Program-made: the position numbers and the translations under genes | Notes under the pieces: generated by a model | Told to the model about the DNA's origin: nothing | Seen by the model: only the letters and a program-made list of their open reading frames with translations | Databases searched by the model: none | Part shown: positions 10,414 through 18,914 of the stretch, piece after piece | Position numbering within the stretch: position 1 is the stretch's first letter | How the letters are laid out: every line of letters begins with the position of its first letter | Assembly: GCF_012922555.1 (NCBI RefSeq) | Contig: NZ_WIPK01000003.1 | Span: 124,001 to 188,000, forward strand | Source of the DNA: Paraclostridium dentum | GTDB taxonomy: Bacteria; Bacillota; Clostridia; Peptostreptococcales; Peptostreptococcaceae | DNA: 64,000 nt | Reading direction: 5' to 3'

Positions 10414-10562
10414 TACCATATAAAACAGAATTTACCATTATAACCATTTAATGATATAATTTATGGATAATTAATCTTGTTGTAATTTATATAAATAAAA
10501 TGGGAAAAATATTTAGTGAAAGCATAGTATAAAGTAATAATTAAATTAATAGGAGGAAAACA

Positions 10563-12701
10563 ATGGGTGAAGAATTAAAACAAAAATTGTTGGGACTTAT
10601 ATCAGAAGCAGCATACAATCCTCTAAAAAAAGAAGAATTAGCAATGATATTTGATATACATCATACAGAAATGCCTATGTTCTACAACTTTTTAGATGAA
10701 TTAGTAGAATCTGGGTATCTAATACTTACTAAAAAAGGGAAATACACATCTCCAAACCAGATGGGACTTTTTGTAGGTAAGCTAGTATCTCATAAAAAAG
10801 GATTTGGATTTGTAGAATCTGATGAAGAGTATACACAAGATCTATTTATACCTGCTGATAGTCTTAATGGAGCAATGCATAATGATAGAGTTATAGCTGA
10901 GATCACAACTCCAGCAACTGATGAAAAAAGAGCAGAAGGTAGAATTATAAAAGTTGTAGAAAGAGCTATAACTGATGTTGTAGGAACTTTCCAAGAAAGC
11001 AAAAACTTTGGATTTGTCTTACCAGACAATAAGAAGTTTAATAAAGATATATTTATACCTAAGAAGTTTTTCAATGGAGCTAGAGGAAATGACAAAGTAG
11101 TTTGTAGAATAACTCAATGGCCAACAGAAGATAGAAAACCAGAAGGTAAAATAATAGAAATATTAGGGCAAAAAGGGGACAGATATGTTGAGATTGCATC
11201 TGTAATAAGAGAACATGGTCTTCCTGAAGAGTTCCCTAAAAAGGTATTAGATGAAGCTGAAAAAGTAGCTATCGAAATACCACAAGAAGAAATAGATAGA
11301 AGATTAGATTTAAGAGATATGAATATATTCACTATAGATGGTGAAGATGCTAAAGACTTAGATGACGCTGTATCTATAGAAGTATTAGATAATGGAAATT
11401 ATAAATTAGGAGTTCATATAGCTGACGTTACTCATTATGTAAAAGAAAAGAGTAAGTTAGATAAGGAAGCTTTAAAAAGAGCAACTTCTGTTTATTTAGT
11501 TGATAAGGTAATACCTATGTTACCTAAAACTTTATCTAATGGAGTATGTAGTTTAAATCCGTTTGAAGATAAGCTTACATTATCAGTATTTATGGAAATA
11601 GACCATAAAGGTGAAGTAGTTAAGCATGATATAAAAGAAACTATAATAAATTCAAAAGCTAGAATGACTTATACAGAAGTATCTGATATTCTTGAAAAAG
11701 ATGATGAGAAACTTAAAAAGACATTTGCTAAGGTAGCTGATGATTTCTTCACTGCTGAAAAACTAGCTAGAATATTAATGAAGAGAAGAGAAAAGCGTGG
11801 GGCTATAGATTTTGATTTCCCTGAAGCTAAGATAATATTAAATAATGATGGCGATGTTGTTGATATAAAACAATATGAAAGAAGAATATCTAACAGAATA
11901 ATAGAAGAGTTTATGTTAATAACAAATGAAACTGTAGCAGAACATTTCTTCTGGTTAAATATGCCTTTTGTTTATAGAGTTCATGAGACTCCTGCACATG
12001 AGAAGATAGAAACTTTAAATAAGTTTATATCTACTTTTGGATATGTTATAAAAGGAGATTTAGAAAGTGTTCATCCCAAAGCATTACAAGGTATAATAGA
12101 GCAAATACATGGTAAGACAGAAGAAAAAGCTATAAGTACTATCATGTTACGTTCTTTAAAACAAGCTAGATATTCACCTGAGTGTGTGGGTCACTTTGGA
12201 TTAGCTGCTCAATATTATTCTCACTTTACTTCACCTATAAGAAGATATCCAGATTTACAAATTCATAGAATTATAAAAGAGTTCTTAAACGGTAAGATAA
12301 GTCAAAAGAGACAAGATCAATTAGCTCAAATAGTTGATTATGCTTCTACTCAATCATCAGAAAGAGAAAGAGAAGCAGAACTTGCTGAAAGAGATGTTAA
12401 AGATATTTATAAAGCTAGATATATGGAAGATAGAGTTGGAGAAGAGTTTGTAGGTATTGTTTCAAGTGTAACTTCTTTTGGTATGTTTATCGAGTTAGAT
12501 AATACTGTTGAAGGTTTAGTTAGACTTGCAGATATGAATGATGATTATTATATATTTGATGAGAATACTTTCACTATTTTAGGTGAGAGAACTAAGAAAA
12601 TGTATAGAATCGGTGATGTTGTTAAGATTAAAGTTGAAAAAGTTAATGTAGATTTTAAAGAGATAGACTTTAAACTTCTAGAAAAAATAGAACAAAATTA
12701 A
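10563..12701 (+). CDS. rnr: Ribonuclease R
   Basis: Processive 3'-5' exoribonuclease that degrades structured RNA and cooperates with tmRNA/SmpB during ribosome rescue. The 712-residue protein has an N-terminal helix-turn-helix-like segment, two cold-shock OB folds (around GLFVGKLVSHKKGFGFV and FQESKNFGFVLPD), an RNB catalytic core with the acidic DGEDAKDLDDAV motif and SPIRRYPDLQIHR, and a C-terminal S1 domain (GIVSSVTSFGMFIEL). Length is normal. It starts at ATG after AGGAGG. The adjacent smpB and ssrA fit its trans-translation role. Confidence 0.96.
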   Translation: MGEELKQKLLGLISEAAYNPLKKEELAMIFDIHHTEMPMFYNFLDELVESGYLILTKKGKYTSPNQMGLFVGKLVSHKKGFGFVESDEEYTQDLFIPADSLNGAMHNDRVIAEITTPATDEKRAEGRIIKVVERAITDVVGTFQESKNFGFVLPDNKKFNKDIFIPKKFFNGARGNDKVVCRITQWPTEDRKPEGKIIEILGQKGDRYVEIASVIREHGLPEEFPKKVLDEAEKVAIEIPQEEIDRRLDLRDMNIFTIDGEDAKDLDDAVSIEVLDNGNYKLGVHIADVTHYVKEKSKLDKEALKRATSVYLVDKVIPMLPKTLSNGVCSLNPFEDKLTLSVFMEIDHKGEVVKHDIKETIINSKARMTYTEVSDILEKDDEKLKKTFAKVADDFFTAEKLARILMKRREKRGAIDFDFPEAKIILNNDGDVVDIKQYERRISNRIIEEFMLITNETVAEHFFWLNMPFVYRVHETPAHEKIETLNKFISTFGYVIKGDLESVHPKALQGIIEQIHGKTEEKAISTIMLRSLKQARYSPECVGHFGLAAQYYSHFTSPIRRYPDLQIHRIIKEFLNGKISQKRQDQLAQIVDYASTQSSEREREAELAERDVKDIYKARYMEDRVGEEFVGIVSSVTSFGMFIELDNTVEGLVRLADMNDDYYIFDENTFTILGERTKKMYRIGDVVKIKVEKVNVDFKEIDFKLLEKIEQN

Positions 12702-12709
12702 TTAAAGCT

Positions 12710-12808
12710 GGGAGAGTTTGGATTATTGTTTACTTCACACAAAGACCTGAAGATCGCGGTCTTTAAGTGTTACGTAAACAACAAATCTAAACTCTCCCTT
12801 TTGTTTTA
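12710..12808 (+). terminator. Hairpin element C, long structured terminator after rnr
   Basis: A 15-bp outer stem (12710-12724 with 12784-12798, one G-U pair) continues through ATTGTTTAC/GTAAACAA and ends in an inner AAAGACC/GGTCTTT hairpin, then a T-rich run. The whole is nearly 90 bases. A related copy (D) follows directly. Confidence 0.75.
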
Positions 12809-12822
12809 GGATGGAAAAGATT

Positions 12823-12918
12823 AGAGAGTTCGGATTATTATTTCTTTCATACAAAGACCTAAAAATCGAGGTCTTTAAGTATTTCAGAAATAACAATTCC
12901 GAACTCTCCATTTTTTAT
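12823..12918 (+). terminator. Hairpin element D, second copy in tandem
   Basis: Repeats the architecture of element C, with GAGAGTTCGGATT pairing to AATTCCGAACTCTC and the same inner AAAGACC/GGTCTTT hairpin, followed by ATTTTTT. A stem base that is T in C is C in D, while the opposing base changes from A to G, so pairing is maintained. Together C and D separate rnr from the convergent small membrane-protein genes. Confidence 0.75.
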
Positions 12919-13229
12919 GATTGTGATGATTTTTTTGCACATAGTGTTATGTACGTTAGTGATACTCTTAGGATTATATACGCCGGTATTAGGTAATAGT
13001 ATATATCCAAGTGTTTGTTTATTACTAAGATGATACTTAATAATATGTAGAATAATAAGTCTACGAAGTCTGTTACGTTTAGTACTTTTCTATATAGAAT
13101 TTCTGGGAAATTTGATGTATTTCTAATTTCTTTCGAAAAGTTATTTTTAATTGATTTAAATGTATCATTTAAGTTTTTAAGTATGATTATTAAAAATAGT
13201 ATCCGTGGTAATACGCTAATTTGATTCAC
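12915..13229 (-). CDS. Small membrane protein, function unknown
   Basis: A 104-residue hydrophobic protein with an N-terminal membrane segment (about residues 4-20) and a hydrophobic pair near residues 50-95. No family is recognised. The proposed GTG start lies inside the last codons of the upstream gene (14-base overlap), and the two genes are presumably translated together. It is convergent with rnr, and its stop abuts hairpin D. Start choice and function are uncertain. Confidence 0.55.
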   Translation of the reverse strand: MNQISVLPRILFLIIILKNLNDTFKSIKNNFSKEIRNTSNFPEILYRKVLNVTDFVDLLFYILLSIILVINKHLDIYYYLIPAYIILRVSLTYITLCAKKSSQS

Positions 13230-13542
13230 CTACTTTCTTTGAGATTGTTTCAAATACCTTAGCTGCTATTATTTTAAGTCCTGCAAATACAAAAAAAGTA
13301 ATGAAAAATATTAATATAAAAAACTTACTATCTCTTAATGATAGTATTGTTATTCCTAGATATGATATATCTTCTAATACAAATAAGGATTTGTAGCATT
13401 TAGCTGCTTTTTTAGCTAAATCCTCATATTTCAATTTTTCTATTATGTCTTTTTCTATTTGGAATGTATTCATTGTAGCTAAATCATATAGATTCTTTGT
13501 ACAATAAAGAATAAGCAGTAAAGCACATAGTTTTGAAACCAT
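13216..13542 (-). CDS. Small membrane protein, function unknown
   Basis: A 108-residue protein with an N-terminal hydrophobic stretch (about 5-22), a polar central helix rich in Lys and Glu (about 28-55) and one or two hydrophobic segments near 60-95, ending in a basic tail. Nothing recognisable at family level. It is the first gene of a two-gene unit with the overlapping small membrane protein. An insertion point between rnr and smpB is unusual for these otherwise conserved neighbours, so lineage-specific acquisition is possible. Confidence 0.6.
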   Translation of the reverse strand: MVSKLCALLLILYCTKNLYDLATMNTFQIEKDIIEKLKYEDLAKKAAKCYKSLFVLEDISYLGITILSLRDSKFFILIFFITFFVFAGLKIIAAKVFETISKKVGESN

Positions 13543-13808
13543 AATTTTTTAACCTCTTTTTAACATTTTGGTAAAAGAGTAGCATAATTGGGTATAAGTT
13601 GTATATAAGGATGGACTAACATTGGAAATTTTGGGAGTGAAATGTTATTGATTTTATATACTATGTGTAATATATAGCATAGTTATTACATATAATACTA
13701 GTGCATCAAGTTTTAAGTTAACTCAATATTTGTGAGTATTGACTAGTATGGTTATATATGGTATATTTTAAGGTAATTAATGAAGGATAAGGATAAGAGG
13801 TGATTTGT

Positions 13809-14264
13809 ATGGCAGGTGTTAAGGTTTTAGCTACTAATAGAAAAGCAAGACATGAGTATTTTATAGAAGAAACTTATGAATGTGGTATCGAATTAAAGGG
13901 TACTGAAGTTAAGTCTATTAGACAAGGTAAACTTAACTTAGCTGAAGGATATGCTTCTGTTGATAATTCAGAGGTGTTTTTAAAACAAGTTCATATAAGT
14001 CCATACGAACAAGGAAACATATTTAATGTTGATCCTCTTAGAGTAAGAAAATTATTACTTCATAAACATGAAATAAGAAAGCTTATAGGGGCTACAACTA
14101 TAAAAGGTTATGCTTTAATTCCTTTAAGTGTTTATCTTAAAAATGGTAAAGTTAAAGTTGAACTTGCTTTAGCAAAAGGTAAAAAATTATATGATAAACG
14201 TCAAGACTTAGCTAAGAAAGATGCTAATAGACGTATTGAAAGAGAGTTATCTGGTAGATACTAG
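13809..14264 (+). CDS. smpB: SsrA-binding protein SmpB
   Basis: Binds tmRNA and delivers it to stalled ribosomes. The 151-residue protein has the OB-fold motifs [36 protein letters not shown] and the basic C-terminal tail [25 protein letters not shown] 13809 is preferred over the upstream in-frame GTG at 13800, which overlaps the AAGAGGTGA ribosome binding site. It lies immediately upstream of ssrA, its functional partner, which has its own promoter. Confidence 0.97.
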   Translation: MAGVKVLATNRKARHEYFIEETYECGIELKGTEVKSIRQGKLNLAEGYASVDNSEVFLKQVHISPYEQGNIFNVDPLRVRKLLLHKHEIRKLIGATTIKGYALIPLSVYLKNGKVKVELALAKGKKLYDKRQDLAKKDANRRIERELSGRY

Positions 14265-14354
14265 ATACAATTCCAATGAGATAATATTGCTTTTAAGTTT
14301 AAAAAGTTTTATTATATATATAACAACTTAATATTAATTAATGGTGAAAAAAGT

Positions 14355-14382
14355 TTGCGATAGAAAGTCTCAGGACTATAAA
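14355..14382 (+). promoter_or_regulatory. ssrA promoter
   Basis: TTGCGA (14355-14360) and TATAAA (14377-14382) are separated by 16 bases and lie eight bases before the mature 5' end of tmRNA, a sigma-A type arrangement. Confidence 0.7.
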
Positions 14383-14390
14383 ACAACCAC

Positions 14391-14742
14391 GGGGGCGTAA
14401 TGGTTTCGACGTGGGTTTGGCACTTGAGGCTGCGTGTCGTGTTACTCTGGGTCACGTAAAAACTGGGGAACTTAAAATAAACGCAAACGATAATTACGCT
14501 TTAGCAGCATAATGACTGCTCGTCCCGCCTAAGCCCTCCTGCCGGCCAGGCCTGGACGTCATTTATGCAGGGAACTACTTTTGGGGTGTCTCGACCGAGA
14601 GTGGACTAATTGGGACTGGTCAATCACATAGCTTGCCACTGTGCGATGTGTGCGACGAGATTTAAAAATCAGATGGCTACGCACGTAGATGCAACGAGGA
14701 AAGGACTTGCGGACAGGGGTTCGACTCCCCTCGTCTCCACCA
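14391..14742 (+). ncRNA. ssrA: tmRNA (transfer-messenger RNA), tag ANDNYALAA
   Basis: Starts with the hallmark GGGGGCGTAATGGTTTCGAC and ends with the T-arm and acceptor strand closing in CCA at 14742, giving 352 nucleotides. The tag reading frame at 14483-14512 encodes ANDNYALAA and then a stop; the LAA ending is the usual protease-recognition signal. Pseudoknot-forming stretches lie on either side. The 3' end is an integration target. Bases 14723-14742 recur exactly at 28268-28287, and the gene has been restored intact by the insertion. A 14559-14825 minus-strand ORF over it is an artefact. Confidence 0.97.
14723..14742 (+). repeat. attL core within the 3' end of ssrA
   Basis: The 20-base core GACTCCCCTCGTCTCCACCA is identical to 28268-28287. 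This is the expected left junction of an element integrated by a tyrosine recombinase into the tmRNA acceptor end. The bases on both sides of the two copies differ, which fixes the core length at 20. Confidence 0.92.
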
Positions 14743-14771
14743 ATTATATACAATTCATCAGTGAAATGATT

Positions 14772-14810
14772 GGAATTGCTAAATCTTAGGATGAAGTAAT
14801 TCCTTTTTTT
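14772..14810 (+). terminator. Terminator supplied downstream of ssrA by the element
   Basis: GGAATT (14772-14777) and AATTCC (14798-14803) form a short stem around a 20-base loop and are followed by TTTTTTTATT. It would replace the ssrA terminator displaced by the insertion. Confidence 0.6.
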
Positions 14811-14882
14811 ATTATAAAATAACACAATAATAACACAACTACATAAAATAAATAAATCAAGGGATGTTAAATGGGGGTAAAT

Positions 14883-15974
14883 ATGTCAAAAGAGTTTAAA
14901 TCATTAAATATTAAATTTACAGATTTAGAGGAATTAATAAAAAAGTATTGTATTGAAAATTATGGAGATAAATATGAGATAGGAGAATTAGAACCACATA
15001 AAAAAAATCCTATTCAATATTCGATAAACGTAACAGTAGATTCAAAAATAGCTAAATTAAGTTTTTATAAAAACGGGGATGGCACAGTATCTATAGTATA
15101 TAAAGTTGGTACAAATCAAGATATATCCAATGAAATAGCTAAGTATATAAAAACTAATGGAGTTAAGGATGATAGGAAATCTATACAATTATCTTTAGAT
15201 AATATAAATGAAGAAAGTTTTAAATTATTACTAGAGTACATAGAAGGACTTAGTGTAAACAAAATTGAAGACTTAGAAATACAGCATGGCCATAAATATA
15301 AATTCAAGAGTGTTGAGTGTAATGATGAATTAACATTAACATATTATAAATCTAAAGGTAAATTACTTTTACAAGGAAAGCCATTATATATATACTCAGA
15401 AGCGATTGCTTTCATATCAGCATTTATGGGATTTGAAGATGTTATAAAAAGTCACTCAAAGGTATATAATGTAGATATTAATATAAAAGAAGTTAGGGAT
15501 GATATGAGGAATAATTTAGAAGATAGTTATTCTTTTATAGGGGAAACACTATCTAAGGTGCTGAGCCCTGTATTTGTATTTAGAAAGTTAGATGTACAAT
15601 TAGAGGATTATTCATCTTTTGTATTTCCGGCATTAAAGACACTGGAAGGATATCTAAAAAAGATACTGTTTAACAATGGAATTAATATTGAAACGAAGTT
15701 TAATATTTTTAAGAAAGATGAAATTACAGGTAAATTTGTCATAGATGAAATTAAATGTAATAATTATCACAGATGTACTATAAATTGTGATAGAACAGTT
15801 CGTGCAGTAGAAGAAGTTTATAATTTTCTTTTTATAAATAGGCATCCAATGTTTCATGCAAATTTTATAGTGGATAGTACTATGATTGTAGAAGATAGAT
15901 CTGAGGCAGAAGAAATAATAAGTAGTTCATTAGAACTAATAAAGAGAACTTATCATAATATATCACAAGGTTAA
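14883..15974 (+). CDS. rnlA: RnlA-family toxin (HEPN endoribonuclease)
   Basis: Predicted 363-residue endoribonuclease toxin of the RnlA (RNase LS) type. The enterobacterial protein degrades mRNA during phage T4 infection when RnlB is lost or blocked. The C-terminal domain carries RHPMFH at residues 320-325, an R-x4-H HEPN catalytic motif in the same position and context as the family active site. The N-terminal and middle parts are consistent with the repeated TBP-like and inhibitor-binding domains. ATG 14883 is chosen because GGGGG just upstream is the RBS and overlaps the alternative ATG at 14871. The RnlB-like gene follows 40 bases later. Confidence 0.85.
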   Translation: MSKEFKSLNIKFTDLEELIKKYCIENYGDKYEIGELEPHKKNPIQYSINVTVDSKIAKLSFYKNGDGTVSIVYKVGTNQDISNEIAKYIKTNGVKDDRKSIQLSLDNINEESFKLLLEYIEGLSVNKIEDLEIQHGHKYKFKSVECNDELTLTYYKSKGKLLLQGKPLYIYSEAIAFISAFMGFEDVIKSHSKVYNVDINIKEVRDDMRNNLEDSYSFIGETLSKVLSPVFVFRKLDVQLEDYSSFVFPALKTLEGYLKKILFNNGINIETKFNIFKKDEITGKFVIDEIKCNNYHRCTINCDRTVRAVEEVYNFLFINRHPMFHANFIVDSTMIVEDRSEAEEIISSSLELIKRTYHNISQG

Positions 15975-16014
15975 GGTAATAGAGATTGAACTAAAAGTCT
16001 ATAGGAGGTGGATT

Positions 16015-16395
16015 ATGGAAAGTTATAAAATTAAAGAAATTAATGATTTTGAGTATAAATTAATAGTATTTTCCACTGACTATATAAGTCCATTTGAACA
16101 TCTTACTAATATTGAAGAAAACTTAAAATTAATTAATTATTCAGGAAAAATAATATTTGATCTTTTGTTAGTTAATGGAAATACTAGTAATAGATTTATG
16201 GAAGTATTTTTTGATGGAAATGAATTTGATAAAAAAAGTTTTAGAATAGCTAATAAACTATCTAATGAAATTAAGAATATAACATCAAGTTTCTATTCAG
16301 AAAATATATGTATAGTTGAAAATAGTAGATTGTCTAATCCAATTAAGTTTTTAATAAAAAAGAATAAATTACCGTTTGATAAATATATGAACTAA
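16015..16395 (+). CDS. rnlB: RnlB-family antitoxin
   Basis: A 126-residue partner of the RnlA toxin. The central IIFDLLLVNGNTSNRFMEVFF segment matches the conserved FDLL-x2-NG-x3-NRF block of RnlB proteins, and the N-terminal half contains the expected YISPFEHLTNIEENL pattern. Position directly after the toxin, with a strong AGGAGGTG RBS, is the arrangement of the described rnlAB operon. It would bind RnlA and neutralise its RNase until infection. It ends at a bidirectional terminator shared with the convergent TIR-like gene. Confidence 0.85.
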   Translation: MESYKIKEINDFEYKLIVFSTDYISPFEHLTNIEENLKLINYSGKIIFDLLLVNGNTSNRFMEVFFDGNEFDKKSFRIANKLSNEIKNITSSFYSENICIVENSRLSNPIKFLIKKNKLPFDKYMN

Positions 16396-16423
16396 AAAGA
16401 CTGTTATTTAACAGTCTTTTTTT
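16394..16423. terminator. Bidirectional terminator between rnlB and the TIR-like gene
   Basis: AAAAAGACTGTT and AACAGTCTTTTT form a near-perfect stem with T-runs in both directions, serving the two convergent transcription units. Confidence 0.9.
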
Positions 16424-16814
16424 ATTTTTTAACTATATGATTTAATATTGAAATTATATGCTTATCCTTATATAAATTAAGTAAGTTAGTTTCTGATGAT
16501 ATAGTTAAGAAGTTATTAAAAGGTATTTTTATTATAGGTTTTGATAGACAATTAGATAGCAATAACTCTCTATTAACCCAAGGTGATTTATTGATACATG
16601 GGGTATCTATTAAGCATACTAATGTAGATGATTTTAGCTCATTAATGACTTTCTCTTGAGGGTTTTTTACGTTATTATTATCAAGAATATCTATATAAAC
16701 ATTTAAAATACCTAACTGATTTAAGTTATTTCTAAAACGATTGAGATTTTCGATTGTTATCAATCCACCTCTAACTGTATAACTAATAAATATCTTATAA
16801 TTAAAACAATCCAT
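16422..16814 (-). CDS. Small TIR-like domain protein
   Basis: A 130-residue protein that is essentially one TIR-like fold. It opens with beta-A YKIFISYTVRG, then a predicted helix, beta-B VYID, the PQEKVINELKSS helix, beta-C TLVCLID and the INKSPWVNREL helix. The W-x3-E at residues 79-83 corresponds to the catalytic glutamate region of NAD-cleaving or cyclising TIR domains. It overlaps the upstream membrane-protein gene by 14 bases, so the two are translationally coupled. Next to RnlAB and the integrase, a role in phage defence is inferred. No known Thoeris ThsA gene is present. Confidence 0.7.
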   Translation of the reverse strand: MDCFNYKIFISYTVRGGLITIENLNRFRNNLNQLGILNVYIDILDNNNVKNPQEKVINELKSSTLVCLIDTPCINKSPWVNRELLLSNCLSKPIIKIPFNNFLTISSETNLLNLYKDKHIISILNHIVKK

Positions 16815-17418
16815 AATAATTTAACCTCATTGATAATAGTAAAATAATTATTAAAAGATAATAAATAAGGTGAGAAAAGTTAAATAAAGATGCTAAAAGC
16901 CTAATGAATATATTTTTAGCTTCTATAATTTTATTATTATGTATGATCTTATTAATAAGGTTAATATTCTTTATGTAATTAAAGAAATTACTGTCATTGA
17001 TAGACTTAATAAGACGGTATTCTAGTTTTTGAAAAAAGTTCTTAGAAATTTGCTTTTCTTTAAGCTTATGTCTTTTACGTATATTATTTTCTATATTTAA
17101 CATAGAATCTCTAAGTTTTTTTTGATAGTAATAAGTATATACATCTACTAGATAAAATAAAACTACTATAACTATTAAAATAAAGCATATATTATTTAAT
17201 AAATTTATTGTGATATTTTTTGGATTACTAAAGAAATTAAAAAATATAGTAGGAACAGCTATTACAGCGGTAATACATAACTTTTTTATTTCTATACTGT
17301 TATTACTAAAATTTAGAACTACATTATGTAATTGACGATAGTTTTCTTTATCTAGTTCATCTGATATTTTAACTGTTGATTCATCTGTTGATTTTGTGCA
17401 TATATTATCTGATCCCAT
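16801..17418 (-). CDS. Membrane protein partner of the TIR-like protein, putative effector
   Basis: A 205-residue protein with a soluble N terminus, two hydrophobic helices at about 47-64 and 71-96, a basic amphipathic middle (KLRDSMLNIENNIRKRHKLK) and a long C-terminal hydrophobic stretch around 172-200. The second helix runs into DVYTYYYQKKLR, an acidic-aromatic-basic pattern that resembles small 2TM/4TM membrane effectors linked to nucleotide-signal defence (SLATT or S-4TM types); that resemblance is from memory and is weak. It is coupled to the TIR-like gene. A pore-forming effector triggered by a TIR signal is a hypothesis only. Confidence 0.6.
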   Translation of the reverse strand: MGSDNICTKSTDESTVKISDELDKENYRQLHNVVLNFSNNSIEIKKLCITAVIAVPTIFFNFFSNPKNITINLLNNICFILIVIVVLFYLVDVYTYYYQKKLRDSMLNIENNIRKRHKLKEKQISKNFFQKLEYRLIKSINDSNFFNYIKNINLINKIIHNNKIIEAKNIFIRLLASLFNFSHLIYYLLIIILLLSMRLNYYGLF

Positions 17419-17434
17419 ATAACCACCTCACTAA

Positions 17435-18619
17435 CTATAAAGCAAATAGTTCATTTATTTTTTCAATTGCTTCTAATTTTGTATCTTCCATAACATGTGT
17501 GTATATATCCATAGTAATACTAATATCATAATGGCCCATAAGTACTTGAACAGTCTTAGGGGGTACATTAGCTTCAAATAATCTGGTAGCATAAGTATGT
17601 CTTAGACCATGGAATTTTAAAGGTTCAATACCTAATTTAGTTAATATACTTTTTAAGTTACGGTTAGGTCTTTTATCATCCAAAGGATAACCTAATTTGT
17701 CGCAGAATACATAATCATTATTAACGTATAACTCACTAATTTGTAATTTATTTTTCGATTGTTGAACTTTATAATCTTTAAGTTTAACTAGTATATTTTT
17801 AGGTATAGGAATAGTTCTTATAGAGTTTTTAGTCTTTGGTAGTTGTTCAATAACTTTAGATTCTCTATTACTGTTTCTATCTATTTCAGTAACTCTCTGC
17901 AAGGTTCTATTAACAGTTAGGGTACAAGTATTAAAATCTATATCACTCCATTTTAAACCTAATATTTCACCAAGTCTTAAACCTGTACTAAGAGCAGTTA
18001 AAAATAGCATTTCTAATTCATGGCCAACTAAAGCAGCTATGAAACTTTTTTGTTGTTCTGGAGTTAATACTTTGATTTCTCTAGTAGTATTGTCTTTAGG
18101 TAATGTAACTAATTTACAATAATTCTTTTGTATATATCCTTGTTTTTCAGCTTCGGACAAGCAAGGTTTAAGTCTAGTATTTAAGCTTTTAATAGTAGAT
18201 GTAGGCTTTTTATTACTATCCATTAAGTCATTATAGTACTTTTGTAAATGAGTAGCTCTTAAGTCTCTTAATTTAAGCCTTCCTAATTGAGTATCTTTTA
18301 TATAATTTCTATATATACCTTCATATTTCTCAAATGATTTAGGTTTCAAATCTTTTATTCTATAATCAAATAGCCAAGTATAATACCATTGTTCTAATGT
18401 TAATTTATCATCACTAGGTAAAGCTCCAAGGCTAAGTTGCTTTTTATATTCTTCTAACTTTTCCTTAACTTCCTTTTGAGTCTTACCGTAGAATTGTTTT
18501 CTAATTAGCTTACCATTTTCATCTCTACCAGAAGATATGGAAGCCCTCCAACCTTTATTAATTCCATTTACTATGTATTTATTAATGGAACCTTCCCCAT
18601 TAGCTCTTTTATTAGCCAT
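17435..18619 (-). CDS. Tyrosine-family site-specific integrase
   Basis: A 394-residue phage-type integrase. An N-terminal arm-binding domain (RANGEGSINKYI...GKLIRKQFYGKTQKE) is followed by a SAM-like core-binding domain and the catalytic domain with TGLRLGEILGL (first Arg), HGLRHTYATRL (His-x-x-Arg near residue 340) and DIYTHV (Tyr nucleophile near 374). It presumably catalysed insertion at the ssrA 3' end, since it is the only recombinase within the 20-base att repeats. It lies about 2.7 kb from attL, with the defence cargo between, which is unusual for this class. Confidence 0.95.
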   Translation of the reverse strand: MANKRANGEGSINKYIVNGINKGWRASISSGRDENGKLIRKQFYGKTQKEVKEKLEEYKKQLSLGALPSDDKLTLEQWYYTWLFDYRIKDLKPKSFEKYEGIYRNYIKDTQLGRLKLRDLRATHLQKYYNDLMDSNKKPTSTIKSLNTRLKPCLSEAEKQGYIQKNYCKLVTLPKDNTTREIKVLTPEQQKSFIAALVGHELEMLFLTALSTGLRLGEILGLKWSDIDFNTCTLTVNRTLQRVTEIDRNSNRESKVIEQLPKTKNSIRTIPIPKNILVKLKDYKVQQSKNKLQISELYVNNDYVFCDKLGYPLDDKRPNRNLKSILTKLGIEPLKFHGLRHTYATRLFEANVPPKTVQVLMGHYDISITMDIYTHVMEDTKLEAIEKINELFAL

Positions 18620-18914
18620 TTAATCACCTCATTTTGATTTATTTTAGATGATACTTATATTAATACATAATAGGTCTTAATTTTCGGCTATGATGCCTCT
18701 CGTGTTTTACGATTTCTTAGGTAGTCCGTGTTTTACCGTATACCTTAATTATCTAGCATTGTGCTACCAACATTAATTAATAACGACCGAAATTTTACGG
18801 TAGTTAACTAGATATCTTTTAAAATTTGTAAATTAAACTTTGATATTCAAAAATTAACTTAAGTACAAATTTGTACTCTACAAAATAACGATCTGCAAAT
18901 TTATTATTTATTTG
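18620..18914. other. Repeat-bearing intergenic region between integrase and repressor
   Basis: No ORF. Contains CGTGTTTTAC at 18701-18710 and 18727-18736, a related ATTTTACGGTAG near 18791, and CTAGCATTGTGCTACC. These short, partly inverted motifs could be binding sites for integrase/excisionase or the replication initiator. No assignment is possible from the sequence alone. Confidence 0.4.

Noticed and set aside
12811-12996. 61-residue + strand ORF
   Set aside because: It reads through hairpin element D, has no RBS, and is biased by the repeat sequence.
14559-14825. 88-residue ORF on the minus strand
   Set aside because: It lies over the 3' half of tmRNA and its terminator; the peptide is the well-known artefact of translating the tmRNA/tRNA-like end.
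15116-15307. Minus-strand ORFs over rnlA and many glycolytic genes
   Set aside because: They are reverse-strand shadows in AT-rich coding DNA, without RBS or protein pattern.
16422-17418. TIR/membrane pair as canonical Thoeris
   Set aside because: No SIR2/SLOG or macro-domain ThsA can be seen in the partner, so a Thoeris call is not supported.
18691-18806. CRISPR-like short repeats near the integrase
   Set aside because: Only two exact copies of a 10-base motif with irregular spacing and no spacer-repeat structure.
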